64,000 nt of DNA, from contig NW_017962913.1 in the NCBI RefSeq assembly GCF_001661345.1, forward strand, positions 67,428-131,427. The letters are read 5' to 3'. This DNA is from Ascoidea rubescens DSM 1968. Its lineage: Eukaryota; Ascomycota; Saccharomycetes; Ascoideales; Ascoideaceae. Positions 62,221 to 64,000 of this stretch are shown here, piece by piece. The notes beneath the pieces are model-generated. The model did no database searches. It had not been told where the DNA came from and saw only the letters and a list, made by a program, of their open reading frames with translations. The position numbers were made by a program, and so were the translations under genes. Within the stretch, counting starts at the first letter, position 1. Each line of letters starts with the position of its first letter.

Positions 62221-62416
62221 CACGTGATTAAAATTCAGTAAGCATATATAGATTAGTTCTCTCTTATGTATCCCTATTTTCATGTAAGAGGTGTGCTACT
62301 CTAGTCTTACAGTCTGTTCCTTTTATGCTCCTAATTACTTTCTTGTTCTTATCCCCAGGAAATAAGGATATGTACAAACAAGTAATCTATATGCTAGCTG
62401 AATTTTTAATCACGTG
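62221..62416. repeat. 196-bp imperfect inverted repeat (fold-back) upstream of DSC3
   Basis: The left end CACGTGATTAAAATTCAG (62221-62238) is inverted at the right end as CTGAATTTTTAATCACGTG (62398-62416), differing by one T. The match continues inward with small gaps through AAGCATATATAGATTA and its partner TAATCTATATGCTAG, then more weakly to about 62280 and 62357. Arms of about 60 bp leave a ~70-bp centre. Each end is a CACGTG box. No target-site duplication is visible outside the arms. It may be a small MITE-like relic or a regulatory palindrome. Confidence 0.8.
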
Positions 62417-62498
62417 CGCCAGATCCCAACAATAAAAGCGAGATCAAATCTCCTGCTTTCTCCACAAGATGAGATGATAGACCTTATCTTTAGCAAAA

Positions 62499-63494
62499 AT
62501 GGCAAACAACAACTTGCTACCTTTATATAACCAAACTGCTTCTGGCTCAGTCATTCCCAATGCTGTTTCTGCTTCTAGCAACAATTATATCGAAATCCAC
62601 ATCAGATTTTCAAACGCACAAATACCTGATTTGATAATCCCAATCAGCTCCCAGCAAGAACTATCGCTAATTGATAACAGATATCTTAGAGTCAAAGTAA
62701 GACAGTACAATAATGAAAACACTCATAGCAAAAGATTGAGGTTCATTTATAATGGTAAAATCATAAACGAAAAGGTAAACTTGCAAAACGAATTGACAAA
62801 ATTTGACAATTTCCTATACAATGGTCCCAATAACCAATCCGATGATAATAGAAAGGCAGAAGTGAAAGGAAAGGATAAGGAAACAACAAGTGATTCTGGA
62901 AGCGAGCAACAACAGATCCATAAATTATATATCCATTGTTTAATAGGGTCAGACTTAACTCCCGAAGAATTGAGACAAGAAGATATAATGGATTCAAAAG
63001 AGCAAGTAAAATCAACCACTCCTGCCCCAGTTGGTTTTGATAGGTTAAGATCTCAAGGGTTTACAGACCAAGAAATCAACGACTTAAGAGTGCAGTTTAG
63101 AAACATATATGGATTTTCTTCAACAACTGGATTATCAAATACTGTCAACGATCTGTTTGAAACTGAACATGGCATTGATTTGAATGCTGAAGACGATCCA
63201 AATTTTAGAGCAAGCAATCCAACTGAAATCAATGATATCAGACAGTTGGAAGAAAGATGGATGGATAATGGTGCCAATGAACCCGATGACCAACTAAATA
63301 TGGTTGCAATGAACAATAATGTACTAGGATCAAATCAAGATTTGCTAATCGGTATGTTAATGGGTTGTTTACTTGGAGTGTTGAGTTTATTTTTCTTGAG
63401 AGAAGAATTTATGATAAGTAAAAGACAGAAAATGGCTATTATTGGGGGTTTAATAACAAATTTTACATTTTGTTTGCTTCGTAATTGGGTATAA
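62499..63494 (+). CDS. DSC3: Dsc3, subunit of the Dsc E3 ubiquitin ligase complex
   Basis: Membrane component of the Golgi/endosomal Dsc ubiquitin ligase, which degrades orphan membrane proteins and in fission yeast activates SREBP. It has 331 residues. The N-terminal ubiquitin-like domain spans about 30-150 (YIEIHIRFSNAQIPDLIIPI, KRLRFIYNGKIINEK, KLYIHCLIGSDLTPEELRQE). The family-typical core follows: VGFDRLRSQGFTDQEINDLR, and LEERWMDNG. Two C-terminal hydrophobic segments are visible (LLIGMLMGCLLGVLSLFFL and MAIIGGLITNFTFCLLRNWV). The ATG at 62499 is the first in frame, with an A-rich context. Convergent with ARG8. Confidence 0.88.
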   Translation: MANNNLLPLYNQTASGSVIPNAVSASSNNYIEIHIRFSNAQIPDLIIPISSQQELSLIDNRYLRVKVRQYNNENTHSKRLRFIYNGKIINEKVNLQNELTKFDNFLYNGPNNQSDDNRKAEVKGKDKETTSDSGSEQQQIHKLYIHCLIGSDLTPEELRQEDIMDSKEQVKSTTPAPVGFDRLRSQGFTDQEINDLRVQFRNIYGFSSTTGLSNTVNDLFETEHGIDLNAEDDPNFRASNPTEINDIRQLEERWMDNGANEPDDQLNMVAMNNNVLGSNQDLLIGMLMGCLLGVLSLFFLREEFMISKRQKMAIIGGLITNFTFCLLRNWV

Positions 63495-63634
63495 TGGTAT
63501 CGTAAAAGTGTTTATTTTAATTTAACTTAACTTGATTTAATTTTATTTTAATGCATTTCATTTTCCCCCAGTCAAATGAATAAATAAAAAAATAAAATAA
63601 AAAGGTTTTGGATACATAAAAATTATTAGTCCAT

Positions 63635-64000
63635 CTAGTTCAAAACAGTTTCAACTGCTTTCTCAAAAATAGTCAAACCCTCTTCGATAACACTGTCGTC
63701 GATGTTCAAAGGAGGAACGAATCTAATAACATTACCACTAGCAGAAATAATTAACAAGCCTCTTTTTCTTGATTCGTCAATAATTTTTCCAATAGTTTCA
63801 CTATTTTGCAATTCAATTCCTAATAAAAGACCTTTACCTCTAACTTCCAAGATTTCTTTTGGGTGTTTTTTCTGAATCCGGGTTAATTTTTTAACAAAAA
63901 TATCAGATTTTCTGCTTACTTCTTTTAAAAATAAAGGTTTTGATAATTCATGAATCATATAGAGACCAACTCTTGAACCCAAAGGATTTCCACCATAAGT
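63635..64000 (-). CDS. ARG8: Acetylornithine aminotransferase, C-terminal part (partial)
   Basis: Mitochondrial PLP aminotransferase of arginine synthesis, converting N-acetylglutamate semialdehyde to N-acetylornithine. The frame is open from the stop at 63635 to the right window edge, so only the last ~121 residues are seen. TYGGNPLGSRVGLYMIHELS is the family segment after the PLP lysine. FLKEVSRKSDIFVKKL, LEVRGKGLLLGIEL, RGLLIISASGNVIRFVPPL and VIEEGLTIFEKAVETVL match the Arg8 C-terminus closely. The promoter is outside the window, so Gcn4 control cannot be checked. Confidence 0.92.
   Translation of the reverse strand, partial: TYGGNPLGSRVGLYMIHELSKPLFLKEVSRKSDIFVKKLTRIQKKHPKEILEVRGKGLLLGIELQNSETIGKIIDESRKRGLLIISASGNVIRFVPPLNIDDSVIEEGLTIFEKAVETVLN

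Larger units (their letters stand above)
61707..62498. other. Velvet-2 downstream / DSC3 upstream region
   Basis: About 790 bp. T-rich after the velvet-2 stop, a CTTT tetranucleotide run at 62108-62132, AATAC/AATAT repeats at 62139-62172, then a fold-back structure at 62221-62416 ending about 80 bp before DSC3. Confidence 0.6.

Overview
The window is 64 kb of nuclear DNA from a budding yeast (Saccharomycotina). It is AT-rich, almost intron-free, and closely packed in its first 40 kb. The proteins are clear orthologues of yeast proteins: fibrillarin, uL1, Rds3, Taf1, Dre2, Mid1, Sah1, ornithine decarboxylase, Leu4, Asn1, Ssq1, Mrpl33, Arg8. Two features point away from Saccharomyces and towards an earlier-branching, probably filament-forming yeast that respires through complex I. 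One is an NDUFAF5-type complex I assembly methyltransferase. The other is a pair of velvet-domain regulators together with a Pac2-type WOPR regulator. I cannot name the species. CTG codons were too rare at conserved sites for me to tell how CUG is decoded.

Layout. 1-3.5 kb: a mitochondrial PPR-like gene running off the left edge, divergent from RRP14, which has a 77-nt intron after codon 6. 3.8-12.7 kb: four minus-strand genes, SSQ1, MID1, ASN1 and LEU4; the last two have perfect Gcn4 sites upstream. 13.5-21.2 kb: RPL1, an RRN5-like UAF subunit, NOP1, SPE1 and MRPL33, mostly ribosome biogenesis. 22.6-25.3 kb: SAH1 and a Rho-like protein that has lost its GTP-binding motifs. 27-36.2 kb: a 1261-residue Hap1-like zinc-cluster factor, TAF1, and RDS3 divergent from TAF1. 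36.6-40.4 kb: DRE2 and a Pac2-type WOPR regulator.

From 40.4 kb on, gene density falls. There is a 3.6-kb span with only decayed-looking ORFs, then a UGA4-like GABA permease and a UGA3-like zinc-cluster factor (a likely transporter-regulator pair), an unrecognised coiled-coil protein, a 190-bp TTTA microsatellite containing one N, the NDUFAF5 homologue, two velvet genes 4.3 kb apart, DSC3, and the 3' end of ARG8 running off the right edge.

The strongest candidate for something new is the tandem velvet pair at 54.8-61.7 kb. Velvet proteins are usually described as absent from Saccharomyces and Candida. Here two diverged paralogues lie in long regulatory deserts, 14 kb from a WOPR regulator. 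Secondary points are the pseudo-GTPase, fold-back structures upstream of DSC3, UGA4 and NOP1, and GC-richer islands inside many intergenic spans.
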